The position numbers and the translations under genes are program-made. From NCBI GenBank assembly GCA_964035015.1, contig CAXIUP010000120.1, positions 62,001-126,000 of the forward strand: a stretch of 64,000 nt of DNA, written 5' to 3'. This stretch comes from Corallium rubrum (taxonomy: Eukaryota > Cnidaria > Anthozoa > Scleralcyonacea > Coralliidae). This document shows positions 39,425 to 50,045 of the stretch, in pieces (positions within the stretch are counted from its first letter, which is position 1; each line of letters starts with the position of its first letter). Under the pieces are notes generated by a model. That model was given only the letters and a program-made list of their open reading frames with translations. It had not been told where the DNA came from and searched no databases.

Positions 39425-41140
39425 CGGGACAGAGTTTTCCAACACATGTCAGGTGAAGGAAATGAAGAGGATAGTAATGATGATAACACAGGCAACAATA
39501 ATGATGATGATGAATATAATAATGATCCAGAAAGTCAACTCGATGACTGGATGCTGCTATGCAGATTGAACCAACGGTATGAGGAGTTGGGTGATCAGCT
39601 GTTGGGGGTTAGGAATGACTGGTATGCAGCTGCACGAACAGTTCCAGTGGAGATGCTCAGAGAATGCCCTGGGTGGATCTACCAGCAGAGAAAAGATGCA
39701 GAAGAACCAGGGCAACGACATGTACAAGTGAGCAATGAAGTTCCCATTGATCTATCAACCCTGAATGAGAAGCAACGACTTGCATATGATATTCTTATAT
39801 CTCATATGCAAAATGGTGAGAGACCTGACCCAGTCAACATGATTGTATGTGGTACTGCAGGAACAGGTAAGACATACCTAATCACTGCTTTAAAACAGGT
39901 TTTGGGTGACAGTTGTATAATAACTGCAACAACAGGTATTGCAGCGTTTAGTATTAATGGCCAGACATTACACTCTGCTGCACAACTACCTATACGTGAG
40001 TATAAAGACTTACAGGGTGAGTCGTTGCAACGCTTACAGTTAAAACTGGAAGGTAAGGCTTACCTCATTGTCGATGAAATGTCAATGATTGGTCACAAAA
40101 TGTTGTCGTGGTTGGACAATAGATTGCGTGCTGGCACAGGGAATGAAGATAAGCCATTTGGTGGTATTTCAGTGATCCTCCTTGGTGACTTTGGTCAGTT
40201 GCCACCAGTGGGTGACCGGCCATTGTATATTGCAGGAAAAGGAACCACTATAAGTGATCATGGTCATTCATTATATCTTTTGTTTGATTCTATAGTTATT
40301 TTGAATGAGATTATGCGACAGGCTGGTGAGAATGCTGAGGCACAAGCATTCAGAGCCTTGCTGATGAGAATGAGAGATGGACAGGTAACAGAACAAGATT
40401 GGCATCTCCTACTGCAACATTCCACACCTAATATTGCAATGGACCAGTTTAATGATGCTATTCGGTTATACTTTGACAAGAAGAGTGTAGCAGAGTACAA
40501 CTATGAGAAGTTGAGAGGCAATGGACAGGCTGTGGCAAAGATTCAGGCAAAGAACTCTGGTCATGGAGCATCAGCAGCAACATCTGATGAAGCTGGTGGC
40601 TTAGATGCAGTGCTCTTCCTGTCTAAGAAAGCAGAGGTCATGCTGACATCCAACCTTTGGGCTGAAGTTGGCCTTTGCAATGGTTCATTTGGAGTGGTTG
40701 AGGAGATTTGGTTTGCAGAAAATCTTGGACCGCCAAACCTACCTGTTGCTGTGTTGGTACATTTCCCTGCCTACACTGGCCCAGGATTTATTGATACATG
40801 TCCCAAGTGCATACCAGTGCCACCAAAGGTATTTGAATGGATGGCTGATGGGAAGTACATGTCAAGACAACAGGTCCCATTGAGATTAAGGTATGCAATG
40901 ACTATTCACAAGTCACAGGGACAGACTTTACCAAAAGCTGTTGTTGACTTGGGCAAAAGTGAGAAAGTAGCTGGATGTATATTTGTTGCTACATCTAGGG
41001 TGAGATCCATTAATGATGTTGTGTTTGAGCCAATGACATTTGATCGATTAAAAGCCATTGGTAGAAACAAAAATTTGCAAAAGCGTCTTGATGAAGAGCA
41101 AAGGTTGCAGTTGCTTGCACAGAGAACTGCAGGGAGATAA
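39425..41140 (+). CDS. Helitron PIF1-type helicase domain
   Basis: Same frame as the preceding exon. The first Met after the stop is at 39446. An acidic Asp/Asn-rich linker is followed by a superfamily 1B helicase: Walker A 'GTAGTGKT', motif II 'IVDEMSM', motif III 'LLGDFGQLPPVGD', late motifs 'LRYAMTIHKSQGQTL' and 'FVATSRVRS'. Unwinds DNA during rolling-circle transposition. If the TAG is respected the helicase would need its own initiation; otherwise the copy is inactive. Confidence 0.85.
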   Translation, partial: RDRVFQHMSGEGNEEDSNDDNTGNNNDDDEYNNDPESQLDDWMLLCRLNQRYEELGDQLLGVRNDWYAAARTVPVEMLRECPGWIYQQRKDAEEPGQRHVQVSNEVPIDLSTLNEKQRLAYDILISHMQNGERPDPVNMIVCGTAGTGKTYLITALKQVLGDSCIITATTGIAAFSINGQTLHSAAQLPIREYKDLQGESLQRLQLKLEGKAYLIVDEMSMIGHKMLSWLDNRLRAGTGNEDKPFGGISVILLGDFGQLPPVGDRPLYIAGKGTTISDHGHSLYLLFDSIVILNEIMRQAGENAEAQAFRALLMRMRDGQVTEQDWHLLLQHSTPNIAMDQFNDAIRLYFDKKSVAEYNYEKLRGNGQAVAKIQAKNSGHGASAATSDEAGGLDAVLFLSKKAEVMLTSNLWAEVGLCNGSFGVVEEIWFAENLGPPNLPVAVLVHFPAYTGPGFIDTCPKCIPVPPKVFEWMADGKYMSRQQVPLRLRYAMTIHKSQGQTLPKAVVDLGKSEKVAGCIFVATSRVRSINDVVFEPMTFDRLKAIGRNKNLQKRLDEEQRLQLLAQRTAGR

Positions 41141-42624
41141 GTACCAGATAGTTAGTCATTAGAAAGACTAGCAGATTAAATTGTAAATGCAATTTAATAG
41201 AAGGTATGATAACAAATATATACCAAGAATGTAACTGATTAGAAGCCTGTTCCTGGACACTTTTTTATGTGTTTTCATGGTGGCCTTTGCCTGGTTCCTG
41301 GGTGCATGTTTTCATGTACTTTCAAGGTGGTGTGTACATTGTGTCTCAAATGTCTGAAAATATATGTGATTTTGAAATGTTCTAAAATTAGTGGCAATGT
41401 TTTCTAAAAAGATGGCATAATGTTATAGGCAATCTTGCATTAATTGAATAAAATCAGTAAAAATATTAAGAGCAGAAAAACATTGAATTGCTTTGATTTA
41501 TTAATTACAATTATGTCTCTGCATTTAAATACAGTATAACAACCGATTATTAACATATTAAACCAGACATGGGAGACATTATGTACTTGATAATTAAAGT
41601 GGCCTGCTCCCTATATGGGTGGCCAGATGATGCTTGTTCCTGGACACTTCACTGTGTTTGCAAGGTGGCATGGCCTGTTTCCTGGGTGCATGTTTGACAT
41701 GTACTTCCATGGTGGCCTTCATACTATATTTAGTATGAACAAAATGAGAGCCTGTTCCTGCACACATTGTGTTAGCAAGGTGGCTGAGGCCTGTTTCCTG
41801 GGTATACACTTAACATGTGTACTTCCATGGTGGCCTACTGTACATTCTTGGTTTATTTTTTTATAATATAGACTATAAATTACAATTTATTTTCTACTGT
41901 ATGTAACTTATTACAGGCTAGATGACCTTCCCAAAAAATACAAAACATTTGTATTATTTAGGTAATTAATAAGTAAAATGGTCAAGGTCATCTAGACAGG
42001 AATGGGTTAACACAAACCATATCTACGATATAAAATACAGTATAATTATGTATAATTTCAGGAAATTAATTATATTCAATACAAAACTAAGTGTACATCA
42101 TTTTTAACAGATTCATTATACGAAGGCTGATATACATGAGCACAGACAATGTGAATAGGCCATTATCTTAATTATAAAATTGCAATTATTTTTGGAAACA
42201 ACACTGTACACAGTACTGCTTATAAGTAGCCTATACAACAATAACCTAGATCAAACCAATGGGATCCTTGGTTGTTCTGTGTTAATGACTGAAAATAAGA
42301 TTATCTGTTTGCTGCACAAAGCAGCAACTCAACCACTGTGTCTATACAGTATATAATTAAATTTTATAGTCACTTGCACTCACAGGAATGAGCGATAATG
42401 TAAATGCATGATGTACTGTAGGCTACTTCTCAGCAGTACTGTATTAATTAATACATATCTCCAGAACTGATCAAGAAATTTCTATATACAATGTAAAATG
42501 AAATAATTGAGAATTTCAGTCATATCAAGGAAAATTTATTCAGATATCGAGGACTCAGGACTGCAAAAAGAATTTAGAATGTTAAGGTAAATGAATAGCT
42601 GGTACATTAGCATGATGTTCATAC

Positions 42625-42627
<3 letters not shown>
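41141..42627. repeat. Helitron 3' non-coding region with degenerate tandem repeats
   Basis: From about 41240 to 41850, blocks resembling 'CCTGGGTGCATGTTT ... CATGGTGGCCT' recur about six times with divergence (e.g. 41300, 41685, 41790). No ORF of note. The rest is AT-rich. Confidence 0.6.
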
Positions 42628-42657
<30 letters not shown>

Positions 42658-42741
42658 GTTTTGTTTTGTTTTGTTTTGTTTTGTTTTGTTTTGTTTTGTT
42701 TTGTTTTGTTTTGTTTTGTTTTGTTTTGTTTTGTTTTGTTT
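42628..42741. repeat. (TTTTG)n microsatellite
   Basis: About 23 perfect TTTTG units followed by two TTTTA units. Confidence 0.95.
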
Positions 42742-44923
42742 TATTTTATTTAATCAAGGTATATGTAAATTAAATTTGTGTGTTTCATTACATCTATTGG
42801 AAAGAGTGGGACATTTCAAGACTGTGGAATAATTAAATGCATGAAAGCCTGCCGTCCATATTAACTGTACCCTCTTTCCTTCGTGGTAATGTAGTGACAC
42901 TGAACTTTTTTTTAATATGACAGGTCAATAAAACCCTCCTAAAGTCAGGAGCCAGTGGTTAATATTAAATTGCCTCAAACATGTTCCAACCAACCTTAAT
43001 TGCTACAGTCTGTATATCATCAATTATCATCAATTATCATCAATCGGTCGATTCTGGCGCCTACACGGTAAGTATCCTCACGCATAGCCTTTTTTCCATT
43101 TTGTTTCTTTCCTTAGTAATTTTTGGATTTCATTTGTCAACGATTTAGGCGAAGCATGGACAAAGTAACCCTTTCACCATTTTTTGTTTTGTTTTATTGT
43201 TTTTGCTCTGATTTGGAATTTTGGACTGGGTATGAGTTGGGAACTTGTGAATATGGAAGCTTTTATTCTATCGTTTTAGTGCAAATATGTATGTGTTGAT
43301 CATCATCCCTCTGTCAAAGTTCTATAAATGTTTAAGTGATCTGTGGTGATTAAAAAGAGACTATAGTATTAAAGCAGTAACCACCCTCTACTATTGAGAA
43401 TATGGACTGAATGGTAAGATATTTATTGCAGTTTCTATCGTTTAATACTGTAGTTAATAGTTAAATATGCTTATTTTGCTCTCACTAATAATGTATATTT
43501 ATTAATAGTCAAGGGCAGAATAACAGAATTGTCTTCGTAAAGTTAACGGATTCTGTATTCAAACACAAATCCCTCATGTCTTCAAATCCGTCCTATATTA
43601 GAATCTTCTGTAGAGTTGCCTGTAAAAGAGGATTCCCTAACCAATAATTTTTAATTACCATTCTACAGTTAAATATTCTGTGTTCTCTTCTGCTTTATAG
43701 GAATTCAAATCTGATATTACAGTCTGTATTTTCTTCTGTATAAACAAAAGTACTGCAACAAGCTGTAACTATACTTACAGTCAAGTGCAATCATACAGTA
43801 GTGATTTTCATGATCAGGTAATAATTATGTAAGTAATTTATATGCACACTATTCCACTCACGTTAGGACAATTTGGTATTATAGTTAAACCAGATGTTCT
43901 CTTGCACGTGACTTTGTAATATATTGATATGCAACGTTGCAATTTGGATTGATCATTTCAATCAGCAACCTGCAAACACTTTATCACAATTCCTCAATGG
44001 GTTGCCCTAAAAATCGTTTTAAAAGCCAAACTTTGGATAGTGCGAAATTCTACATACTGTACAGTTAGAGCCATTTAATACCTTCAAGTATAACATCACA
44101 TTTATGTGTATGCAAGAGAACATCCAGTTTGACTATAAATGATTTTTTGACTACACATAGATATACATATAGGCATGTAACTGGGCAATTATTTTACTGG
44201 CTATCAATGTTGATGGTTATGTTCTTAACATATACCATCCAGGCAACCACATTTAATTTTTATGAATAAGTTATTAAGTACTTTAGCCAATACAATTATG
44301 GTATTTCCCAACATTTTCAGAATTAACATGAGGGACTGATTTGGCCAGTACAATTAAGTAGCAGACTACTTTATGGTGGACCTTAGTAGTTAATACACCA
44401 TCTGTGGTCAAGCTAGCTTTCTAATGCTACTACAATACAGTTTCTTAAACAAGTAAGATTTTTACTTTTTTATTAGTCAAACTTCTTCATAAATTAAAAT
44501 TTGTTCCTTTTCAGTTCTACAAATCACTGAGCTATTTTGTGATTGTATGATCCATACACCTGATCTTTTTTCTGATACCCTCCTATATATATTTTACATT
44601 ATTATGGTGAATCTCTGATAAGTTTTTATGCTTTATCTGATTGCAGAAAAAGGGCATTTTTATAATTGTCTTTCAATTGGACCAAGCTAGGAAGCTGTAT
44701 ATTCAGTATAGTTCACCTGAAACAGTACAGTACATGTACAAGCTGAGGCAATGGTAGAAACTTTGGTTTAGTACTATTCAATTTGAGGAATTCTATTTAG
44801 AAAAAAATACAAACTTTATATTGATCTGTGGAAAGAAAATTATGAGCTGACAGTGCATGTTCATTACATCATGTAATTGTATTTATATAATTTAAATAAA
44901 TGTATATATACATATATGAGGGA
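42742..44923. other. 2.2 kb without a recognisable gene
   Basis: AT-rich, no ORF above 60 codons; TATCATCAAT repeats three times near 43015-43045. By position it belongs to the long 3' region of the Helitron, or to sequence captured by it. Confidence 0.5.
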
Positions 44924-45270
44924 AGCACGGGTGGCGTGTGCTGTTAGCGCGCTGCCTCTCACCAAAAAGTTAAGCCCGGTTAGACGGGGTTAGTACTTGG
45001 ATGGGTGACCACTTGGGAAGGACCCCGTTGTTGGGCTTAGGCTCATGTGAGTAGAGTTGTAGTTGATCTCTCCTGTGCTTCGAGGGTTTTTCGCCGGGTT
45101 CTCCGGTTTTCCTCCCTCCATAAAATCGACACCTAACATCTTAGCTGTGATCCGTGGTCTGAACTGTGTCGTTGGCGGCAGCTTGAAGCGCCTTTGATAT
45201 GCCGCGGCTGCAAGTAAGGACGATTAGCCACCCAGTCCTTTACCCAGTCCTTTATCCTTTATCCTTTATT
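44924..45270 (+). mobile_element. 5S rRNA-derived SINE
   Basis: 44960-45040 matches the 5S rRNA internal promoter and core (AAGTTAAGC, then GGGTTAGTACTTGGATGGGT, GACC, GGGAA). The upstream 'GTTAGCGCGCTGCCTCTCACC' is tRNA-like. Downstream is a body with 'CGGGTTCTCCGGTTTTCC', a motif common in animal SINE-type repeats, and a tail of TCCTTTA repeats. Only the internal 5S region is conserved and the 5S ends are not, so this is a SINE3-like element transcribed by Pol III, not a 5S gene. Confidence 0.75.
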
Positions 45271-46012
45271 TAAAGTAGTAGGATGTACATTAGTGGACGA
45301 GGGTATAATTAACACCTGTTACAGTTTAGGATTATTTAATAGGCCACAAGCACTACTGTTAAGATTACAGTCAAAACTTTAGATACATTGCAACAGGCTA
45401 TTCACCTGACCAGGCTATTGACCTGACATTATAACCTGGCATGCGCGGGCGAGGGGTTTGCGTTTACGTATTTCTAGTTAATAGGATAATTATTTACAAA
45501 AGTGCGTAAGTTATACGCCAATGATCAATTGTTAGTATTCATAAGGCATGGAGTGGATTTTACTTGGAAGAAGCTGGTTGTTCCAAAGTGGTATTAAGAA
45601 AATGATGGGTATTTGTAATTTGTCTGGTAGGTGGTTAGCATCATTCTTTCAAGAGCTTTACTGGGTGTTATATACGTTATATTTAAAAGGTATAAAAAGT
45701 TCATAAATTTGGATCCATTGGTTGATTCCTGAATTGGTTGTTTGAAACGTGGTGGTGGGTAGTTGATGATTTGCTGTGTCCTGGCTGTCTTGGAGGTATT
45801 GAGGCTGTCTTGTCTATTTTTCAGTATGGATGTCTTGTGTAGAGGAATATCTCAATATGGTGTTGATGTTGTTTTGTCGAGATTGGGTTATCTTTGTAGG
45901 AAAGAACATTTTAGGTTGACTTGTCTCAGTTAATGTTGATGTACATGTATATGTACTGTATTCTGTTATTACCAGGGTTAAGTCACGTTGACCTGAAAAA
46001 AAGAGAAAAATC

Positions 46013-46050
46013 TTCTCGACGTTTCGAGCGAAGGCCCTTCGTCAGGAGAA
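46013..46050 (-). ncRNA. Hammerhead ribozyme-like motif (minus strand arm)
   Basis: Inverted copy of the motif at 46921-46958, same core. Confidence 0.5.
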
Positions 46051-46300
46051 ATTAGTAAACAACTCACATGTGGTCACGCGTATTTATAGCAGAGCTACAA
46101 TGGGAATAACGTGAACACATGTAAGCCAATAAAAACAAAGTAAACAAATAAATTAATATGTAATTTTAGCCTGTGTGCAGGTGCTGACCCAATTTGTGGG
46201 TCAGCTACCTGCAAATAGGCAAAGAAACAGGTTATAAATTACTATTTAAGTCATCGGGAAAAGGTTAAGGAAAAGGTGTGGAATATGGTGGTGGAGTGAG

Positions 46301-46478
46301 CTAAATGAAAGAGAATCGCTCATTGAGGCCGTGAGGGTGAATGGTACCAAGCTTGTAAATGAGACGCATTTCTTGTTTACGACGAGTATCGTTATACAAC
46401 CTGTAATGGGCTGAATGGCACAGATTTTCATGTTGGAAAAGGAGTGGTTGGCACTGTTGAAGTGCCTGGCAACAGGTT
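46301..46478 (-). pseudogene. Penelope-like endonuclease C-terminal fragment, left arm
   Basis: Encodes 'ARHFNSANHSFSNMKICAI', then (in another frame after a 2-base discrepancy near 46395) 'NDTRRKQEMRLIYKLGTI', ending at a stop at 46301. This is the typical Penelope endonuclease tail, with an 'HF...H' motif and an RKQxE helix. Confidence 0.65.
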
Positions 46479-46508
46479 TGTTTTGCACATTGTATTTGAC
46501 ATGTCAGG

Positions 46509-46670
46509 CACTTCAACAGTGCCAACCACTCCTTTTCCAACATGAAAATCTGTGCCATTCAGCCCATTACAGGTTGTAACGATACTCGTCGTAAACAAGA
46601 AATGCGTCTCATTTACAAACTTGGTACCATTCACCCTCACGGCCTCAATGAGCGATTCTCTTTCATTTAG
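46509..46670 (+). pseudogene. Penelope-like endonuclease C-terminal fragment, right arm
   Basis: Mirror copy of the left arm fragment, open without the frame break from 'HFNSANHSFSNMK' to 'HPHGLNERFSFI' and a TAG at 46668-46670. Only the tail of the GIY-YIG protein is present. Confidence 0.65.
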
Positions 46671-46920
46671 CTCACTCCACCACCATATTCCACACCTTTT
46701 CCTTAACCTTTTCCCGATGACTTAAATAGTAATTTATAACCTGTTTCTTTGCCTATTTGCAGGTAGCTGACCCACAAATTGGGTCAGCACCTGCACACAG
46801 GCTAAAATTACATATTAATTTATTTGTTTACTTTGTTTTTATTGGCTTACATGTGTTCACGTGATTCCCATTGTAGCTCTGCTATAAATACGCGTGACCA
46901 CATGTGAGTTGTTTACTAAT

Positions 46921-46958
46921 TTCTCCTGACGAAGGGCCTTCGCTCGAAACGTCGAGAA
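46921..46958 (+). ncRNA. Hammerhead ribozyme-like motif (plus strand arm)
   Basis: Core order fits a minimal hammerhead: stem I strand TTCTC (46921-46925), conserved CTGACGA (46926-46932), a short stem II (GGGC/GCTC with CTTC loop, 46934-46945), GAAA (46946-46949), then CGTC with the expected cleavage after GTC (46953), and stem I partner GAGAA (46954-46958). There is one extra A before stem II, and stem III is only A-U/C-G with no loop. Such minimal motifs are established in Penelope-like elements. Activity untested. Confidence 0.55.
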
Positions 46959-48169
46959 GATTTTTCTCTTTTTTTCAGGCCAACGTGACTTAACCCTGGT
47001 AATATTTGGATTTCAACCGTGGCCGACGCTGTCCTAGAAGCTTTTTACTGTATTCTGTGTTGTAGTTATTGAGTATTGTTCGTTATATTGTTATCTTGTA
47101 GTTTGGCACGAATAAGAGAATCTTTAAGATTCTTATTTTTTTGATATGCTACAATTGGTGCTTCTGGCCAGAGAATGCTCAATGTAGGATCTTGTTCTAT
47201 TATGTGCCAATGTTTTCGTAATATTTGTCCAATGTATGTTGCATTGTTGTTGTATGGAATGGAAAGTATAGGGCTTTTGTTCTCTATTTTCTGCTATTCT
47301 TTGTTTAGTAGTTCTAGTTGTGTATGTTGTTTGGCCTGTTGAAAAGCAGTCTGTATTGTTTCTTGTTTATAACCACGGTGGGTCAGTTTAACTGGCAGGT
47401 TATTAAGTCTTAGATGTAATTTAGTATCATCTGTAATAATACGGCGATAGCGAAGTGCCTGACTATAGACGATACTATTTTTACAAGACTTTGGATGAAA
47501 AGAATTGTTATGTAGAAGTAATGTCCTGTCTGTTGGTTTTATGTACAAGTCTGATTCAAGTTTGTTGTTCTTATTGATGTAAACTGTGGTGTCGAGAAAG
47601 TTAACAGATTTGTAGGAGTGTGTATAGTCAAATTTAATTGTTGGGTGGAATTTGTTTGAGTATTCTAAAAATTCATTGAGGGCGTCAATACCATGTGTCC
47701 ATAATGCAAAAATGTCATCAATAAAAGGGATCCATTCAATTGGAGTTAGTCCGTTTGGTGCATTTAAGAGCATTTGCTTTTCAACGACTGCCATGAATAT
47801 GTTAGCATATGTTGGGGCCATTGGTGAGCCCATTGCTGTGCCATTAATTTGTAGAAAGTATTCATTGTTGAAAGTGAAGAAGTTATTTTCTAGTATAAGT
47901 GAAAGTATTTCAGTCATAGTCTGTGTGTCTGTATTGTTCTGATTGTCAGCATTTAACATCTCAATGCAGGCTTTAATGCCTTCTTCATTGGGTATGTTTG
48001 TATACAGACTTTTAACGTCTATTGTAATTAGTATTATGTCTTTTGGTAGACCGTCGTTTAGAGAGAATATTCGTTTGAGAAAGTCATTGGTGTCCTTAAC
48101 ATAAGAACCACGCATTTGCCACAAAATGGCTGTTTTCCGCAACGAGGGTCTTTTTATTAACAGTCTGGC

Positions 48170-48420
48170 TAAAATTACAACATGTTACACCATGTTACAC
48201 TACATGTTACACTGCATGTTACACTAAAATTGCTATATCCTACTATAATTCTTTACATGTTACAACATGTTACACCTACTTCTTAAAATAAACCGTATAT
48301 TTTCTTTAAAAAAGTAGGTGTAACATGTTGTAACATGTAAAGAATGATAATATAATCTAAATATTGAACTGTAACTTGCAGTGTAACATGTAGTGTAACA
48401 TGCTGTAACATGTAACATAA
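48170..48420. repeat. Palindromic cluster of ACATGTTACAC motifs
   Basis: About ten ACATGTTAC/GTAACATGT motifs. The core, centred near 48297, is an almost perfect inverted repeat of about 38 bp per arm (CTTTACATGTTACAACATG and its complement). Copies also at 49496-49746, 58500-58755 and, inverted, at about 59670-59895. Confidence 0.85.
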
Positions 48421-49123
48421 AGATATATTTCCATAGTGGTTGAAAACGTTTGCAAATTCGATTTGCTGTAAGTGATCAGATAGCTCCTCCTTGGTTTAGA
48501 TTTATCAAACTCATCCATTAAGCGAAGCCATAGCTAACTCGTGAATAGCAGCTTTTAAATTTACCACACAGAAGAATACGCATTATGCCATATTCGTATC
48601 GAAGCTGGCTGACATAGCCCCTGAGAAATCCCTGCCAACCCCCCACCCCCCCAACCCCCGCCCGAAACGTATATAGATTGTTTTTTCTAGTCCCTCTGTT
48701 GCCTTTTGTTCTCAGCCTAGCAATATCATAAAATTGAAAAATTTCTATGGTCCAAACGTTTAGTCTCCCATTGTCAATTGTTTTTAATTTAGAGACAGTC
48801 TGAAAAAAGAGGACACGTAATCATTTTCTGAGATTAATCGAATGTGAGTTTTCAATATACATTTTGAGAAATACGCAGGACCGTATATCAGGAAGATAGT
48901 TCAAGGCTTGATTATTTTTTTTAAGACGGGGGGGGGGGGGGGGGCGGCTGGACAGTTTTGGATGTTGTCTGTAGATGATCTGTTTTCAGGTGAAACGTAT
49001 TTTATTCAGCTGGGTTAAGGGAATTTACTTGACCTGTTCAATTTTTAAAGTTTAACGTGGTTAACTCCGAACAGTATTTTGATGGTAGTTATTCCACAAT
49101 GATAGCATTTCTTTTCATTTTAG

Positions 49124-49366
49124 ACGGCTAAAAACACTTTCCAAAAAGTATCTGTGGAACATTCTTCTCAAATAAGAGCTGCATTCCAGCTGTCAAAAAT
49201 TCGAGGGAAGACGCTTTTAAAAATGTGTCCCCAGTACTGTAAAGCTGCAATTTATAAGCACGCCAAGAAGCCACTATTTGGTGAGCCTGTTTTTGATAAG
49301 AGAAAGCAAAATAAACGGAGACCAACAAAATTATCCCTTCAAGACAAGAGAAGCATAGTGCGCTTG
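49124..49366 (+). pseudogene. Tc1/mariner-like transposase exon (DNA-binding part), copy 1
   Basis: An 81-codon open exon with a TTTTCATTTTAG acceptor and a CTTG/GTAACA donor. Ends 'FDKRKQNKRRPTKLSLQDKR', the pattern of the second helix-turn-helix and linker of Tc1/mariner transposases. No catalytic DDE domain is seen nearby, so it is an isolated exon. Confidence 0.5.
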
Positions 49367-49936
49367 GTAACAAGTCTCATTTGACATTATTGAATATGGT
49401 TTCAATGTACATGTACATGTACATGTACACGCATTTGCCACAAAATGGCTGTTTTCCGCAACGAGGGTCTTTTTATTAACAGTCTGGCTAAAATTACAAC
49501 ATGTTACACCACGTTACACTACATGTTACACTACATGTTACACTAAAATTGCTATATCCTACTATAATTCTTTACATGTTGCAACATGTTACACCTACTT
49601 CTTAAAATAAACCGTATATTTTCTTTAAAAAAGTAGGTCTAACATGTTGTAACATGTAAAGAATGATAATATAATCTAAAAATTGAACTGTAACTTGCAG
49701 TGTAACATGTAGTGTAACATGATGTAACATGCTGTAACATGTAACATAAAAATATATTTCCACAGTGGTTGAAAACGTTTGCAAATTCGCTTTGCTGTAA
49801 GTGATCAGATAGCTCCTCCTTGGTTTAGATTTATCAAATTCATCCATTAAGCGAAGCCATAGCTAACTCGTAAGTAGCAGCTTTTAAATTTACCACACAG
49901 AAGAATACGCATTACGCCATCTTCGTATCGAAGCCA

Positions 49937-50025
49937 TCTTCGTATCAGAGCATTGGTCAGCAAGTGGTCAGAGCATTGCACTAGAATCGTAAGGTCGTGG
50001 GTTCAATTCCTGCCGGAAGGCCCGT
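49937..50025 (+). ncRNA. tRNA-like sequence (SINE head)
   Basis: Contains A-box-like TGGTCAGAGCATTG and B-box GGTTCAATTCC with tRNA-like spacing (about 49968 and 50000), but no complete cloverleaf. Probably a tRNA-derived SINE 5' part. Confidence 0.5.
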
Positions 50026-50045
50026 GTAGTAATGTATACTCGAAG

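Larger units (their letters stand above)
35508..45477 (+). mobile_element. Autonomous Helitron (about 10 kb) with RepHel gene
   Basis: The 5' end TCCCCGAGCCGGGCGAC at 35508 and the 3' end GGGCGAGGGGTTTGCGTTTA then GTATTTCTAG/T at 45477 match the two non-autonomous copies. Encodes Rep (HUH) and PIF1-type helicase (35844-41140). The 4.3 kb after the gene is non-coding and includes degenerate repeats, a TTTTG array and a SINE, so it is longer than expected. The assignment of the 3' end rests on about 35 bp of similarity. Confidence 0.7.
45967..47045. mobile_element. Inverted dimer of Penelope-like element ends with 13-bp target duplication
   Basis: A near-perfect palindrome, arms about 45967-46484 and about 46498-47003, flanked directly by TACTGTATTCTGT at 45954-45966 and 47046-47058. 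Each arm runs from the C-terminal end of a GIY-YIG endonuclease ORF through a 3' non-coding region to a hammerhead-like motif and 'TTAACCCTGGTAATA'. The right side has 42 extra bases (47004-47045) before the target duplication. Penelope elements are known for partial tandem or inverted terminal copies (pLTRs). This insert interrupts an older Penelope relic. Confidence 0.8.
45478..48112 (-). pseudogene. Penelope-like element reverse transcriptase relic
   Basis: Minus-strand RT with Penelope-type motifs: 'LITIDVKSLYTNIPNEEGI', 'INGTAMGSPMAPTYANIFM' and the catalytic 'FIDDIF' (47294-48112). A frameshift near 47290 leads to the thumb-like region ('SILWPEAPIVAYQKNKN', ending at a stop at 47066). 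The 5' part is cut off at about 48113 by the ACATGTTAC unit, and the linker beyond 47066 is split by the inverted dimer at 45967-47045. Possible linker coding of low quality continues at 45480-45960. No GIY-YIG core. Dead copy. Confidence 0.8.
48113..49429 (+). repeat. ACATGTTAC/Tc1-exon repeat unit A
   Basis: Begins ACGCATTTGCCACAAAATGG, followed by a palindromic ACATGTTACAC block (48170-48420), a conserved link, a C-run (48637-48657), a G-run (48930-48944) and a transposase-like exon (49124-49366). The same start recurs at 49434 and 58434, so units are arranged head to tail. Unit A is 1.3 kb. Confidence 0.75.

Noticed and set aside
42591..42832. Phe/Cys/Val/Leu repeat ORFs
   Set aside because: Translation of the TTTTG microsatellite.
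44960..45040. Functional 5S rRNA gene
   Set aside because: Only the internal control region matches; the 5' and 3' ends of 5S are missing and a SINE tail follows.
49128..49373. Minus-strand 81-codon ORF, repeated at 58145
   Set aside because: Opposite strand of the transposase exon, which has splice sites and a recognisable basic motif on the plus strand.
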